From NCBI GenBank assembly GCA_037200985.1, contig JBBCGJ010000001.1, positions 1,092,756 through 1,156,755 on the forward strand: a DNA stretch of 64,000 bases, given 5' to 3'. A program made the position numbers and the translations under genes. Of the stretch, positions 1 to 9,006 are shown in pieces. The notes beneath the pieces were generated by a model. That model did not search any database. It was not told the DNA's origin and saw only the letters and a program-made list of their open reading frames with translations. Numbering within the stretch: position 1 is the first letter of the stretch; each line of letters starts with the position of its first letter. The DNA comes from Rhizomicrobium sp. Its GTDB lineage: Bacteria > Pseudomonadota > Alphaproteobacteria > Micropepsales > Micropepsaceae.

Positions 1-69
1 TCGATCTACGTCATCACTAACGAGAACGGCCATTGGGGCGTGAAGGCGCGGTCGAGTTTCGCGCCGTAG
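1..69 (+). CDS. C-terminal end of an unidentified protein (partial)
   Basis: Frame 1 is open from the first base to a TAG at 67-69 and encodes 22 residues ending in HWGVKARSSFAP. This tail resembles the C-terminus of small SnoaL/NTF2-like proteins, but that is only an impression from a short fragment. The rest of the gene lies outside the window. It is followed by a repeat-rich stretch with no other gene until 520. Confidence 0.45.
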   Translation, partial: SIYVITNENGHWGVKARSSFAP

Positions 70-101
70 CGCCGAATGTTCCTTGCGCGAATCAATTCCA
101 G

Positions 102-173
102 ATTGTCATTCCCGCGCAAGCGGGAATCCAGAGCCGCATGCGCCGCTGGATGCCCGCCTTCGCGGGCATGACA
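102..173. repeat. Alphaproteobacterial intergenic palindrome (TGTCATTCCCGC type)
   Basis: Two arms form an imperfect inverted repeat. The left arm contains TGTCATTCCCGCGCAAGCGG and the right arm GCCCGCCTTCGCGGGCATGA. Each arm is itself a small hairpin, and the centre reads CCAG...CTGG. This is the widespread element that is often mistranslated as peptides ending in MPAFAGMT. A second copy lies at 60816-60894. The outer ends resemble those of the longer element inside mutY (42585-42713). Confidence 0.8.
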
Positions 174-216
174 GTTTGTATTTTGTCGCGACCGACCGGC
201 TTCTGGGCGCCCTGAA

Positions 217-405
217 AATTATTTCGCGCAACAAAATATCGTTCGCCGCATCGCATCAATGGGACTTATCCTCCACCCGCGATGAAAATCTCCGCGTCCT
301 CCGCGACTCCGCGTGAGCCGGACCGGGGATAAGTCCGCATACGGATTTATTCTCGCGCGCGTCTTGAACCGAGTCGGTCCAGCCACCAAATCAGCCAAAT
401 CCCCG
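217..405 (+). repeat. Dispersed repeat of about 190 bp, copy A
   Basis: This stretch matches the reverse complement of 18827-19020 in several blocks. They are AAAATATCGTTCGCCGC near the left end, ACTTATCC, CTCCGCxTCCTCCGCG in the middle, and CTTGAACCGAGTCGGTC followed by CACCAAATCAGCCA at the right end. Block order and spacing are conserved, while the sequence between blocks has diverged. No coding frame is convincing. I infer an old non-coding mobile or palindromic element; its family is unknown to me. Confidence 0.7.
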
Positions 406-519
406 CCTTGCATCCCGACGGAACGCGGCGCCGCATGGCTATCCATGAAGGAACGCCAGGAGGGACAGGCGCTTACGCGATCCCGGCGCGCTTCGAACCG
501 TCTTTTCGCTTCGAATACG
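406..519. other. Intergenic stretch without a recognised feature
   Basis: This DNA lies between dispersed repeat copy A and the stop codon of the Pmp3-like gene. I see no tRNA, terminator with a T run, or convincing open frame in it. Confidence 0.5.
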
Positions 520-762
520 TCAGTCGCGCCGCGCGGCGTTGGCGATCCAGCGGGCCCGGCGGTCTTCGCGGGCGTTGTTGATCGCCAGCACCGCATGCAC
601 GAAACCGATCAGCCACAGAAGGAAGCCGGCGTGGAAGAAGATGATCGTGACCCAGCAGACGATCGCCAGGATATAGAGGATGAAGTTGAACAGCGCCGAG
701 ATCGGCTTGCCCGTCAGGAGCAGCGCCAGCGGCGAACAGAAGATCGCGATCAGGTAGATCAT
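520..762 (-). CDS. YqaE/Pmp3-family small membrane protein
   Basis: The 80-residue protein starts MIYLIAIFCSPLALLLTGKP, which matches the first membrane helix and the following GKP turn of the Pmp3/YqaE family. Members are small stress-associated proteolipids that affect membrane potential. Residues 24-62 are strongly hydrophobic and can form one or two more helices; the tail is basic (REDRRARW). It is longer than the usual 50-60 residues. It lies 30 nt downstream of the ABM gene on the same strand. An imperfect hairpin (TAGGC...GCCTA) fills that gap, so it may be separately expressed. Confidence 0.75.
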   Translation of the reverse strand: MIYLIAIFCSPLALLLTGKPISALFNFILYILAIVCWVTIIFFHAGFLLWLIGFVHAVLAINNAREDRRARWIANAARRD

Positions 763-792
763 CGGTTTTTCATATAGGCGCGGGTTCCCCGC

Positions 793-1083
793 CTACAAGG
801 GCGTGCCGTAATGCTGCACCGTCGGAAAGGTCTCGTAGAACCCATGCAGCAGTTCGCGCCACGGGCCGTAGCGCTCGGACTGGCGGAAGCCCACCGTATG
901 GGCCTCGACCGAGCTCCACCAGATGAGCAGCAGGTAGCGGTCCTTGGTCTCGACGCAGGGCCGCACCTCCATCTTGTGGAAGCCCTCGGTCGCCTCGACC
1001 AGCGGCCGCGCCTTGGCCAGCGCGGCCTCGAAGGCGGCGGCCTGGCCCTTTTTGACGTTGAGGACGGCGTGTTCGACGATCAC
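793..1083 (-). CDS. Antibiotic biosynthesis monooxygenase (ABM) domain protein
   Basis: A single ABM-type ferredoxin-like domain of 96 residues. It begins IVEHAVLNVKKGQ, has the central WWSSVEAHTVGFRQSERY segment and ends FPTVQHY. Such proteins are small dimeric cofactor-independent oxygenases or stress proteins, and the substrate cannot be told. The start is GTG at 1083, sharing GTGA with the stop of the HIT gene upstream, so the two are translationally coupled. It is the fourth gene of the cluster starting at the RidA-like gene. Confidence 0.8.
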   Translation of the reverse strand: MIVEHAVLNVKKGQAAAFEAALAKARPLVEATEGFHKMEVRPCVETKDRYLLLIWWSSVEAHTVGFRQSERYGPWRELLHGFYETFPTVQHYGTPL

Positions 1084-1496
1084 AGCGCGGCCCTGATTTT
1101 CTCCGCGATCGGCAACAGCGTCTTCGGATCGACCATCTTGCGGCCGTGGAAGTTCAAATCCAGCCCGTGGTCGCGCGGCAGGATGTGGAAGTGCAGATGC
1201 GGCACCGATTGGCCCGACGCCTTGTCGTTGAGCTGGACCAGCATGATGCCGGGAACGCCCAGCGCGGTCTTCACGGCGGCGGCGACCTTCTGCGTCGTCC
1301 GGATCGTGGCCGCGGCGCCGTCTGGCGAGAGGTCGAAAATGGTCTCGGCGGCTTCCTTGGGGATCACCAGCGTGTGGCCCTCCGTCGCCGGCATGATGTC
1401 CATGAACGCAAGGGTGAGATCGTCCTCGTAGACCGCGATCTTCGGCAATTCGCCGCGCAGGATCCTCGCGAAGACGTTGTTGGGATCGTAGGCCAT
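1080..1496 (-). CDS. HIT-family nucleotide hydrolase/transferase
   Basis: A 138-residue histidine-triad protein of the Hint/PKCI type. The diagnostic HxHxH triad is at residues 100-104 (PHLHFHILPR), and the N-terminal FARILRGELP and MPATEGHTLVIPK motifs are present. Hint enzymes hydrolyse purine nucleoside phosphoramidates and remove AMP from lysyl-AMP adducts. The length is normal and the active site looks complete. Its ATG shares one base with the stop of the acyltransferase gene (TGATG), and its stop overlaps the ABM start, which places it inside one operon. Confidence 0.92.
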   Translation of the reverse strand: MAYDPNNVFARILRGELPKIAVYEDDLTLAFMDIMPATEGHTLVIPKEAAETIFDLSPDGAAATIRTTQKVAAAVKTALGVPGIMLVQLNDKASGQSVPHLHFHILPRDHGLDLNFHGRKMVDPKTLLPIAEKIRAAL

Positions 1497-2674
1497 CAGT
1501 CCTCCTCGGGGGCTTCCACCTTGCGGAACGGCCCGCGCTCGGCCAGCTCCTCGATATGTTCGGCGACGGCCGCGCGCTCGCGTTTCAGATAATCGTCGAC
1601 GGCGCGGCGCAGGCCCTCATGGGCGATGTAATGCGCGCTGTAGGTCGGCGTCGGCATGTAGCCGCGCAAGAGCTTGTGCGCGCCCTGGGCGCCCGCCTCG
1701 ACCTTCGCGAACTTGTTCTGAATGGCGAAGTCGATCGCCTGGTAATAGCAGGTCTCGAAATGCAGGAACGGCACGAACTCGGTGCAGCCCCAGTTGCGGC
1801 CATAGAGCACGCCGCCGCCGGCGAAGTTCAGCGCCCCGGCGATGGTGCGGCCGCCGCGCCGCGCGAAGATGAGGACGACCTGGTCCGCCATGCTGGCGCC
1901 GATCCGGCTGAAGAAGTCCCGCGTGAGATAGGGCCGGCCCCATTTGCGCCCGCCGGTGTCCATGTAGAACTCGAAAAACGTGTCCCAATGGCCCTCGGTG
2001 ATGTCGCGCCCGGACAGCCAGTCGAATTCGACGCCGGCCTCGCGGACCGCGGCGCGTTCCTTGCGCAGGTTCTTGCGCTTCGCGGACGACAGCTCGGCCA
2101 GGAACTGATCGAAGGAATCGTAGCCGCGGTTTTCCCAATGGAATTGTTGGTCGGTGCGCTGGAGATAGCCGGTGGCGCCGGCCGCGCGCCATTCGTCCTG
2201 CGTCAGGAACGTGATGTGCAGCGAAGACGCCTTCAGCTCGCGGACCGCCGTGGCGCCGGTCGCCAGCAGGGCCTCGCGCACCGCCGCGACGTCGGCGCCC
2301 GGCGCGACCAGCAGGCGAGGGCCGGTGACGGGCGTGAACGGAACGGAGCATTGCAGCTTGGGATAATAGTCGCCGCCGGCCCGCTCCAGCGCGTCGGCCC
2401 AGGCGGAGTCGAAGACGTATTCGCCCTGGCTGTGGTTCTTCAGATAGGCCGGCAGGAGGCCGACGATCCGTCCCTCATGCTCGATGACGAGATGCGAGGG
2501 CCGCCAGCCGGTCCGGGCCGTCGCCGAGCCGGACTCCTCGCAGGCCGCGAAGAATTCGTAGCGCGTGAACGGGTGCGGATCGGCCGCGCCGTCCGGATTG
2601 GCGCAGGCGTTCCAGGCGGCTTTGCCGATCTCGGCCGCGCGTCCGGCGATGCGGGCTGTGAATTCGCCTGTCAC
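1496..2674 (-). CDS. FemAB/GNAT-like acyltransferase, COG3146 family
   Basis: The 392-residue protein fits the COG3146 family, annotated as a peptidoglycan biosynthesis/recognition or GNAT-fold protein. Visible landmarks are HPFTRYEFFAACEESG near the N-terminus, YYPKLQCSVPFTPVTGPRLL, SSAKRKNLRKER, and YGRNWGCTEFVPFLHFETCYYQAIDFAI. The true substrate is unknown. I chose GTG at 2674 because it overlaps the stop of the RidA-like gene as GTGA and the family similarity starts there. The frame stays open upstream, but that part is an arginine-rich shadow of the RidA-like gene. Confidence 0.85.
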   Translation of the reverse strand: MTGEFTARIAGRAAEIGKAAWNACANPDGAADPHPFTRYEFFAACEESGSATARTGWRPSHLVIEHEGRIVGLLPAYLKNHSQGEYVFDSAWADALERAGGDYYPKLQCSVPFTPVTGPRLLVAPGADVAAVREALLATGATAVRELKASSLHITFLTQDEWRAAGATGYLQRTDQQFHWENRGYDSFDQFLAELSSAKRKNLRKERAAVREAGVEFDWLSGRDITEGHWDTFFEFYMDTGGRKWGRPYLTRDFFSRIGASMADQVVLIFARRGGRTIAGALNFAGGGVLYGRNWGCTEFVPFLHFETCYYQAIDFAIQNKFAKVEAGAQGAHKLLRGYMPTPTYSAHYIAHEGLRRAVDDYLKRERAAVAEHIEELAERGPFRKVEAPEED

Positions 2675-3132
2675 GCGATCTCGATCACCGCTTCGACCTC
2701 GGTGGCGACGTTGCGCGGCAGCGAGCCGGCGCCGACCGCGGCGCGGGCGTGGCGGCCGGCTTCGCCGAACACGGCGACGAACAGGTCCGAGGCGCCGTTG
2801 GCGACCTCCGGATGCTGGGTGAAGCCGGGAACGGCATTGACGAAGACGGTGACCTTGACCACGCGCTTGACGCGCTCGAGGTCGCCGCCGCAGGCCGCCT
2901 TGGTCTGCGCGATCACGTTGATGGCGCAAAGCCTGGCGGCCGCCTTGCCGTCCTCGAGGCTGAGTTCCTGGCCCACCGTGCCGACATATTTCAGCCCGTC
3001 GGCGGCGACGGTGACCTGCCCGGAGACGTAGACGAGGTTGCCGCTGACGACATAGGGCACATAGCTCGCCACCGGGGCGGGCGGCGTCGGCAGCAGGATG
3101 TCGAGTTCTTTCAGGCGGTCGTCGATGCGCAT
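2671..3132 (-). CDS. RidA/YjgF-family protein (long subfamily)
   Basis: 153 residues, longer than the ~130-residue classical RidA and typical of the UK114-like subfamily. It opens MRIDDRLKELDILLP, has the VYVSGQV core strand and closes with GSLPRNVATEVEAVIEIA. Classical RidA hydrolyses reactive enamine/imine intermediates; whether this subfamily does so is uncertain. The ATG at 3132 has a good ribosome-binding site (AGAGGA) just upstream. It is the promoter-proximal gene of the cluster ridA-like > acyltransferase > HIT > ABM and shares a 60-bp divergent intergenic region with aguA. Confidence 0.88.
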   Translation of the reverse strand: MRIDDRLKELDILLPTPPAPVASYVPYVVSGNLVYVSGQVTVAADGLKYVGTVGQELSLEDGKAAARLCAINVIAQTKAACGGDLERVKRVVKVTVFVNAVPGFTQHPEVANGASDLFVAVFGEAGRHARAAVGAGSLPRNVATEVEAVIEIA

Positions 3133-3192
3133 GGTTCGTCCTCTGGATCGCAAAACATTATCGCGGGCCGCTGCGGCGCGCTATAAGCGAGC

Positions 3193-4239
3193 ATGACCAA
3201 ACGCCTGGATGCCGACGATCCGTGTCCCGCGCGCGACGGCTATGCGATGCCGGCCGAATGGGCGGCACATGCGCGCACCTGGATGTGCTGGCCCTGCCGC
3301 ATCGAAGCCTGGGGCGGCCCGGAGGGGCTGCTGCGCGCAAAACAGGCGACCGCGCGGGTGGCGCGGGCGATTTCGACCTTCGAGCCGGTGATCATCGCCG
3401 CGCGGCCGACGGACGTCGCCGAGGCGAAACTGGCGACCCGGGGCAAGACCGCGATCTTCGACGTGCCGCTGGACGATTCCTGGGCGCGCGACATCGGCCC
3501 GACCTTTGTGACGTCGCCGGACGGCCGTCGGGCCGCGGTGCAATGGCAATTCAACGCCTGGGGCAACAAATATCATCCGTGGACGGAGGACGCCCAGTTC
3601 GCGACCCGGGCCGCGCGCCAGGCCGATGTCCCGGTCTATGCGGCGGCGCTGGTTTGCGAAGGCGGCGCCATCCACATGGACGGGGAGGGGACGCTGATCA
3701 CGACGGAGCAGTGCCTGCTCAATTCCAATCGCAACCCACAGCTTGATCGCCAGCAAGTGGAGGAGCGGCTGGCGCTCTATACCGGCGCGCGGCGGGTGAT
3801 CTGGCTCGGCGAGGGCTTCTCCGACGACGAAACCGACGGCCATGTCGACAACATCGCCTGCTTCGTCGCGCCCGGCCGGGTCCTGGTCGGCGTACCGGCG
3901 TCGCATGGCCATCCCGACTACGAACCGGTGATGGAGGCGATCCGTCGGCTCAAGGACGCGCGCGACGCACAAGGACGCCGCATCGAAATCGTCGAACTGG
4001 AGCAGCCGCGCAAGGCCGGCGGCGACTGGCGCGGCCGCCCGCTGCAGGCGAGCTATGTGAATTTCTACCTCGCCAATGGCGGACTGGTCATGCCGGGCTT
4101 CGACGATCCGAATGACGAGCGCGCCCGCGCCGTGCTCGCCGACTGCTTTACGGGGCGCGATATCCTGCAGATCCAGGCGCTGGACATCGTCGAAGGCGGC
4201 GGCGGCATTCACTGCATCACGCAACAGGAACCGGAATGA
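3193..4239 (+). CDS. aguA: Agmatine deiminase
   Basis: The enzyme converts agmatine to N-carbamoylputrescine and ammonia, the first step of the arginine-decarboxylase route to putrescine. The 348 residues show the whole peptidylarginine-deiminase-like signature: MPAEWAAHARTWM at the N-terminus, WARDIGPTFV, EGGAIHMDGEGTLITTEQCL, DETDGHVDN, and the catalytic cysteine Cys341 in GGGGIHC near the C-terminus. The length is normal. The gene overlaps aguB by ATGA. No strong ribosome-binding site is visible before the ATG. Confidence 0.97.
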   Translation: MTKRLDADDPCPARDGYAMPAEWAAHARTWMCWPCRIEAWGGPEGLLRAKQATARVARAISTFEPVIIAARPTDVAEAKLATRGKTAIFDVPLDDSWARDIGPTFVTSPDGRRAAVQWQFNAWGNKYHPWTEDAQFATRAARQADVPVYAAALVCEGGAIHMDGEGTLITTEQCLLNSNRNPQLDRQQVEERLALYTGARRVIWLGEGFSDDETDGHVDNIACFVAPGRVLVGVPASHGHPDYEPVMEAIRRLKDARDAQGRRIEIVELEQPRKAGGDWRGRPLQASYVNFYLANGGLVMPGFDDPNDERARAVLADCFTGRDILQIQALDIVEGGGGIHCITQQEPE

Positions 4240-5096
4240 GGAACGTCACTTTCGCGGCGACTCAGTTCGCGTGTTCGTGGGATCGCGCGGCGAATGTCGC
4301 GAAGGCGAAGGAACTCGTGCGCGCGGCAGCGGCGCAGGGCGCCAATGCCATCCTGATCCAGGAACTTTTCGAGACGCCTTACTTCTGTCAGGACCTGTCG
4401 GCCGACCACTACAAACTCGCGGCGCCGTTCGAGGGAAATCCGCTGATAGTTGCGATGGCGGAACTTGCGAAGGAGCTCCGCGTCGTTTTGCCCATCAGTT
4501 TTTTCGAGCGTGCGGGTCATACGCACTTCAACTCCCTTGCCATGATCGATGCAGACGGTACCGTGCTCGGGCTGTATCGGAAGTCACATATTCCCGATGG
4601 GCCGGGCTACCAGGAAAAGTTTTACTTCACGCCGGGCGATACCGGCTTCAAGGCCTGGCGCACGCGCTTCGGGACTTTCGGTGCCGCGATCTGCTGGGAC
4701 CAGTGGTTCCCCGAGAGTGCGCGCGCCATGGCATTGATGGGTGCCGAAGTCCTGTTCTATCCGACCGCGATCGGCAGCGAGCCGCCGCCGGCGCCGCCTG
4801 TCGACAGCCGCGATCACTGGCGCCGCGTGATGCAGGGCCATGCCGGCGCGAACTACATGCCGCTGATCGCCTCGAACCGCATCGGCACCGAAAAGGGCCA
4901 GGCCGGCGAGATCACTTTCTACGGTTCCTCCTTCATCGCCGGCCCGACGGGCGCGATCGAGGCGGAACTGGACCGAACGCGCGAAGGCGTGGCGACCGCG
5001 ACTTTCGATCTCGACGAGATCGCGAAGGCGAGGGCGTCCTGGGGGTTGTTCCGCGATCGGCGGCCGGATCTGTACGGGCCGCTGATCGGGCATTGA
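4236..5096 (+). CDS. aguB: N-carbamoylputrescine amidase
   Basis: This nitrilase-superfamily enzyme of 286 residues hydrolyses N-carbamoylputrescine to putrescine, CO2 and ammonia. The Glu-Lys-Cys triad is visible as Glu43 (IQELFETPYFCQD), Lys116 (YRKSHIPDGPGYQEKFYF) and Cys153 (AAICWDQWFPE). The DGPGYQEKFYFTPGD segment is typical of plant- and bacterial-type AguB. It is translationally coupled to aguA through an ATGA overlap, so both steps from agmatine to putrescine are encoded together. Confidence 0.97.
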   Translation: MRNVTFAATQFACSWDRAANVAKAKELVRAAAAQGANAILIQELFETPYFCQDLSADHYKLAAPFEGNPLIVAMAELAKELRVVLPISFFERAGHTHFNSLAMIDADGTVLGLYRKSHIPDGPGYQEKFYFTPGDTGFKAWRTRFGTFGAAICWDQWFPESARAMALMGAEVLFYPTAIGSEPPPAPPVDSRDHWRRVMQGHAGANYMPLIASNRIGTEKGQAGEITFYGSSFIAGPTGAIEAELDRTREGVATATFDLDEIAKARASWGLFRDRRPDLYGPLIGH

Positions 5097-5108
5097 CGGA
5101 GTAAGACC

Positions 5109-5909
5109 GTGAAACATGCCGTTTTGCTTGCCGCCTTGCTCGCGGCAACGGGGTCTGTCGCGCAGGCGGCACCGGTCGCGCTGGTGTCGCATCGCGCGCA
5201 GTACGACGTGACGCTCGCCTCGACGCAGCCGGGCGGGATGGTCGCCGTACGCGGCCACAGCGTGATCGAGTTTCGCGACGTTTGCACCGCCTGGACCACG
5301 ACGCAGCGCTTCATCGCCGACATGTCGGACGGCAAGGCGAGCGCGGTGCACAGCGATTTCATCGTTTCCTCCAGCGAGGACAAACAGGGCCGGCAGATCC
5401 GCTTCAAGGTCCGCAACTTCGTCAACGGCAAGGCGACTCAGCACTTCGACGGCACCGGCATTCTCGCCTCGACCGGCGGCGAAGTGCGGATGACCTCGCC
5501 GCATGGCCGGCACTTCGCGCTGCCCAACGGCACGCTGCTGCCGACCCAGCACACGCTGGCGGTGTTGCGCGCCGCCGCGGCGGGTCGCGACTCGTTCCAC
5601 CAGACGGTGTTCCAGGGCGGCGACAGCACGGAGCTTTACGACACCGCCACCGTGATCGCCCATCCGGTCTCGAAGGCGAAACTGAGAGACGACAGCGTCG
5701 TGGACGGCAGCGGCCTGCTCGCGGGACTTTCCGCCTGGCCGGTCCTGATCAGCTATTTCCCGCACGACTCGCAGGGCGAGCGCGCGGACTATGAGGTCGC
5801 ATATCGGCTCTATGCCAACGGCGTGATCTCGTCGATGACGCTGATCTATCCGAACTTCACGATGAAGGCCGAATTGGTGAAGCTCGAGAAACTACCGTCG
5901 AAGTGCTGA
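5109..5909 (+). CDS. eipB: EipB-like periplasmic envelope protein (DUF1849)
   Basis: A 266-residue exported protein with an N-terminal signal peptide (cleavage probably after AQA near residue 20). Its core begins [14 protein letters not shown], characteristic of DUF1849/EipB, a beta-spiral periplasmic protein needed for cell envelope integrity in Brucella. Two cysteines remain, Cys59 and the very last residue Cys266. These correspond to the disulfide pair known in Brucella EipB. The start is GTG with GGAG upstream, 12 nt after aguB. Its 3' end overlaps the convergent dinB by 18 nt. Confidence 0.88.
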   Translation: MKHAVLLAALLAATGSVAQAAPVALVSHRAQYDVTLASTQPGGMVAVRGHSVIEFRDVCTAWTTTQRFIADMSDGKASAVHSDFIVSSSEDKQGRQIRFKVRNFVNGKATQHFDGTGILASTGGEVRMTSPHGRHFALPNGTLLPTQHTLAVLRAAAAGRDSFHQTVFQGGDSTELYDTATVIAHPVSKAKLRDDSVVDGSGLLAGLSAWPVLISYFPHDSQGERADYEVAYRLYANGVISSMTLIYPNFTMKAELVKLEKLPSKC

Positions 5910-7163
5910 ACGCTTCGCGCGGCCTTTGACCACGGCTTCGCCGCCGAACTTTGCGCGCACTTTGTCCATCGCCCGTTCGGCCGCCGCGCGCCTGGTCGAG
6001 CCATCGTCGACCAGATCGGCTGGATCGCAATCGATATCCGGCGCGAGCTGGCTGATGCCGACGCCGAGCAGGCGGAACGCGGTGCCGTCGGCTTCGCGGC
6101 GCAGGGCTTCGCGCGCGGTGCGGAAGATGCGATCGGCAAGCTGGGTCGGCGAATCGAGCGAGGCGCTTCTCGTACGGGTTCGAAATCCTGCCGTCTTCAG
6201 CTTGAGCACCACGGTACGCCCGCCATGGCCCGACGCCTTGGCGCGCGCGGAAACGCGCTCGGCCTGGCGCCACAGGACCGCCTCGAGGTCGTCGAAGTTC
6301 ACAATGTTGGTATCGAACGTCGTCTCGGAGGAAATGCTCTTGAGCTCGCCATCCGGCTCGACCTTGCGGCTGTCCTGCGCGTGCGCAAGGCGGTGGAGCC
6401 ACAGCCCGGTGTTGCCATAGCGGCGCGCCAGTTCCTTTGCCTCCATGTCCTGGATCTGGCCGATGTGGATGAGCCCGTCCTTGGCGAGGCGGGCCTGCAA
6501 GGCGGTGCCGGCGCCACGGATGGTGCCGACCGGTTTGTCGCGCAGGAAGGCGATGGCTTCCGCCTCGCCGATCACCGCGAAGCCGCGCGGCTTGTCGAGT
6601 TCGCTGGCCAACTTGGCCAGGAATTTGTTGAAGCTCAGTCCGATGGACACCGTGATGCCGATCTCCGTTTCGATCCGTTTCGCCAGCCGCGCCATCAGCT
6701 TGGCGGGGACCAAACTATGCAGCATCTGCGTGCCGGACAGATCGAGGAAGGCCTCGTCCAGCGACAGCGGTTCGACCTGCGGTGTCAGCTCGAGCATCAT
6801 GTCGCGGATCGCCCTGGCGGCAGCGGTGTATTTGGCGAAGTTCGGTTTGATCACGACGGCTTTCGGACAAAGCTCGAGTGCCTTGAACATCGGCATGGCC
6901 GAGCGCACGCCGTCGATGCGGGCGACATAGCAGGCGGTCGACACCACACCGCGCCGCGAGCCGCCGCCGACGATCACCGGCTTGTCGCGCAATTCAGGAT
7001 TGTCGCGTTTTTCGATGGCGGCATAAAAGGCATCGCAATCCATATGGGCGATGGCGAGCGTGTCGATCTCGTCGTGCGCAAGCAGTCTCAAGCTGCCGCA
7101 AGCCGCGCACCGCCTCGCGCCGGCGCGCGCGTCGGCCAGGCAGTCGCGGCAAAAGGCGCTCAC
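5892..7163 (-). CDS. dinB: DNA polymerase IV (Y family)
   Basis: A translesion polymerase of about 423 residues. Catalytic carboxylates are visible in [12 protein letters not shown] and in [13 protein letters not shown], with a helix-hairpin-helix/thumb segment ([14 protein letters not shown]) and the little-finger domain following. In front of the palm is a four-cysteine zinc-ribbon-like extension (Cys5, Cys8, Cys19, Cys22), common in alphaproteobacterial DinB. I chose GTG at 7163 because it overlaps the ROK stop as GTGA; ATG at 7199 is the alternative. It is the last gene of the DUF3572-HAD-ROK-dinB operon. No LexA box is evident nearby. Confidence 0.93.
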   Translation of the reverse strand: MSAFCRDCLADARAGARRCAACGSLRLLAHDEIDTLAIAHMDCDAFYAAIEKRDNPELRDKPVIVGGGSRRGVVSTACYVARIDGVRSAMPMFKALELCPKAVVIKPNFAKYTAAARAIRDMMLELTPQVEPLSLDEAFLDLSGTQMLHSLVPAKLMARLAKRIETEIGITVSIGLSFNKFLAKLASELDKPRGFAVIGEAEAIAFLRDKPVGTIRGAGTALQARLAKDGLIHIGQIQDMEAKELARRYGNTGLWLHRLAHAQDSRKVEPDGELKSISSETTFDTNIVNFDDLEAVLWRQAERVSARAKASGHGGRTVVLKLKTAGFRTRTRSASLDSPTQLADRIFRTAREALRREADGTAFRLLGVGISQLAPDIDCDPADLVDDGSTRRAAAERAMDKVRAKFGGEAVVKGRAKRSALRR

Positions 7164-8077
7164 GGGGCGGCCGCCGATTCGGCTTCGCTCCACAGCCAAG
7201 CCGCGCCGCGCACGCCGCTCGAATCGCCGTGAAGGTTCTTGACGATCCGGGTGCGTCCTTCCGGCGTGAAGGCATAGCGCTCCACCCTGGCGGGCAGTTC
7301 GTCGTAGATCGCATCGATATTCGACAACCCGCCGCCGATCACGATGGCGTCGGGATCGAGCACGTTGACGATGGTCGAAAGCGAGCGCGCGAAACGGTCG
7401 TAGAAATCCGCCATCGCGGCGCGGGCCGCTTCATCGCCGGAGGCGGCGGCCGCCGCGATGTCCGGACCGCGAAGGTCGCGGCCCGTATGGCGCTTGAAAT
7501 CCGCCGCGAGGCCGGTGCCGCTGATCCAGGCTTCGATGCAGCCCTTGCGGCCGCAATAGCACTGCGGCGCGGCATCGATCTCGTCGGGCCTGGGCGCGGG
7601 CAGGGGATTGTGGCCCCATTCGCCGGCAATGCCATGGGCACCCGTCAGGACACGCCGGCCGACACTGACGCCGCCGCCGCAGCCCGTGCCGACGATCACG
7701 CCGAACACGACATCCGCATCGGCGGCGGCGCCGTCGCTCGCTTCGGACAGCGCAAAGCAGTTCGCGTCGTTCGCGACGCGTACCGGCCGGCCGACCGCCA
7801 TGGTGAGGTCGCGGTCGAGGGGGTGGCCGATGAGCCGTGTGGAGTTGGCGTTCTTCACCAGGCCGGTGTTGCGGCTGATCGTTCCGGGTATCGCGACGCC
7901 GACCGTGCCCAGCCGGCCGAGTTTGGCGTCGGCCGCGTGCACGAGATCGCGCATGGCGCGGATCGTGTCGTCATAGACGGTTTGTGGCGTCGGCACCCGC
8001 TCGCGCAGGACCACGCGGCTGCCGTCGAGCGCGACGATCTCGATCTTGGTCCCGCCGAGGTCGATTCCGAGCCGCAC
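7160..8077 (-). CDS. ROK-family sugar kinase (fructokinase-like)
   Basis: A 305-residue ROK kinase with the ATP phosphate motif GIDLGGTK at the N-terminus, the second loop [24 protein letters not shown], and the zinc/ROK signature [12 protein letters not shown]. These enzymes phosphorylate hexoses such as fructose, mannose or N-acetylglucosamine, and the exact sugar is not determined by the motifs. It starts with GTG directly abutting the HAD gene stop. Its own stop overlaps the dinB GTG, so it is an internal operon gene. Confidence 0.92.
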   Translation of the reverse strand: MRLGIDLGGTKIEIVALDGSRVVLRERVPTPQTVYDDTIRAMRDLVHAADAKLGRLGTVGVAIPGTISRNTGLVKNANSTRLIGHPLDRDLTMAVGRPVRVANDANCFALSEASDGAAADADVVFGVIVGTGCGGGVSVGRRVLTGAHGIAGEWGHNPLPAPRPDEIDAAPQCYCGRKGCIEAWISGTGLAADFKRHTGRDLRGPDIAAAAASGDEAARAAMADFYDRFARSLSTIVNVLDPDAIVIGGGLSNIDAIYDELPARVERYAFTPEGRTRIVKNLHGDSSGVRGAAWLWSEAESAAAP

Positions 8078-8731
8078 TCAATGCCCCGCTTCGTCGAGGC
8101 GCGCATGGATGAAGGTGCCCGCCTCGGCCCAATCGCCGGCGCGCAGATGGGCATGTGCCGCCGGCGGCAGCAAGGGCTTCAGCCTTTCATCGCCGATCAG
8201 ATGGATGCGGAACACGTCCGGTGCCGCCTCGGCGACAGACGCCAGATGCTGGGGGATATCGTCGACGAAGAAGGACGTGGCGGCGCGCGACGTCAGCGCC
8301 CTGACGGCCGGCCCCTTGGGACCGCTATTCGCGACGACCGGAAAGTGCAAGCCATGATCGGCAAGATTGCGCAGCCGTGCCGGGGCCTGCGTCTCTGCGA
8401 TGTTCGTCAGCACGACGATGTCGGCACGCGCAGTCAGCGAGGAGAGGGCGTCGGCGGCGCCGTCGACGGTGGCCAGCGAGTCGAGTTCGCCACGGAACGC
8501 GTCGAGCAGGGCCGTGACTTCGACATCCAGGACGGGCGTGTCGTCTTCCACGCGCTTCACATTGCCGTGCAGGCGATAGCTGGACAGGTCGAGGTAAAGC
8601 CCGTTACTGCGCAGGAAGCGGTCGAAGCCGTCGACGAATCGCAGCAGGACTTCGTCGGCATCGACGATGACGAGAGGCCGTCCGGGCCTCAATCTCGCGC
8701 TGGCCGCGCCGATGTCGAAACGGGTGCTCAT
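8078..8731 (-). CDS. HAD-superfamily hydrolase-like protein
   Basis: 217 residues with HAD-like motifs: an aspartate pair in VIVDADEVLLRF (motif I), VVLTN (motif II), a GPKG lysine loop and FFVDDIPQHLAS (motif IV). Motif I has DADE rather than the common DxDxT, so phosphatase activity is likely but not certain, and the substrate is unknown. It overlaps the DUF3572 gene by four bases and abuts the ROK kinase gene. The association with a sugar kinase suggests sugar-phosphate handling, which is inference. Confidence 0.7.
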   Translation of the reverse strand: MSTRFDIGAASARLRPGRPLVIVDADEVLLRFVDGFDRFLRSNGLYLDLSSYRLHGNVKRVEDDTPVLDVEVTALLDAFRGELDSLATVDGAADALSSLTARADIVVLTNIAETQAPARLRNLADHGLHFPVVANSGPKGPAVRALTSRAATSFFVDDIPQHLASVAEAAPDVFRIHLIGDERLKPLLPPAAHAHLRAGDWAEAGTFIHARLDEAGH

Positions 8732-9006
8732 CCCGCCAGGACGAGCCGCGCCATGTGGATATCGCGCGATTCCAGCGCTTCGTCGTCGCAGAAACCGCTC
8801 AGGAGCGCATCGTCCGCCAGAAGAAAATCCAGTACCGAGCCCAGAAGCTCCGGCTCGGCTGCCCGTTCGCGCAAATCCTGGGGCTCCACGCCCGACAGGG
8901 CCAGGAAGCGGTCGCGGCTGTCAGGCAGATTCATGAGATACGCCAATCCCTTGAGCGCCAAAGTTTCCGCGCTTTCGCGCGCCATTTGTCCGCGAACCCT
9001 TGTCAT
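8728..9006 (-). CDS. DUF3572 family protein
   Basis: A small 92-residue helical protein with the signature ETLALKGLAYL, FLALSGVEPQDLR and LLADDALLSGFC. The function is unknown. The family is typically found beside divK/pleD and dinB in alphaproteobacteria, as here. The internal ATG at 9006 was preferred over an upstream start at 9042 because family similarity begins with MARESAETLA. It is the first gene of the minus-strand operon, divergent from divK. Confidence 0.82.
   Translation of the reverse strand: MTRVRGQMARESAETLALKGLAYLMNLPDSRDRFLALSGVEPQDLRERAAEPELLGSVLDFLLADDALLSGFCDDEALESRDIHMARLVLAG

Noticed and set aside
83..316. Short frames reading through the repeats at 102-173 (peptides with MPAFAGMT-like motif)
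   Set aside because: These peptides are the usual mistranslation of the intergenic palindrome and lack a start context.
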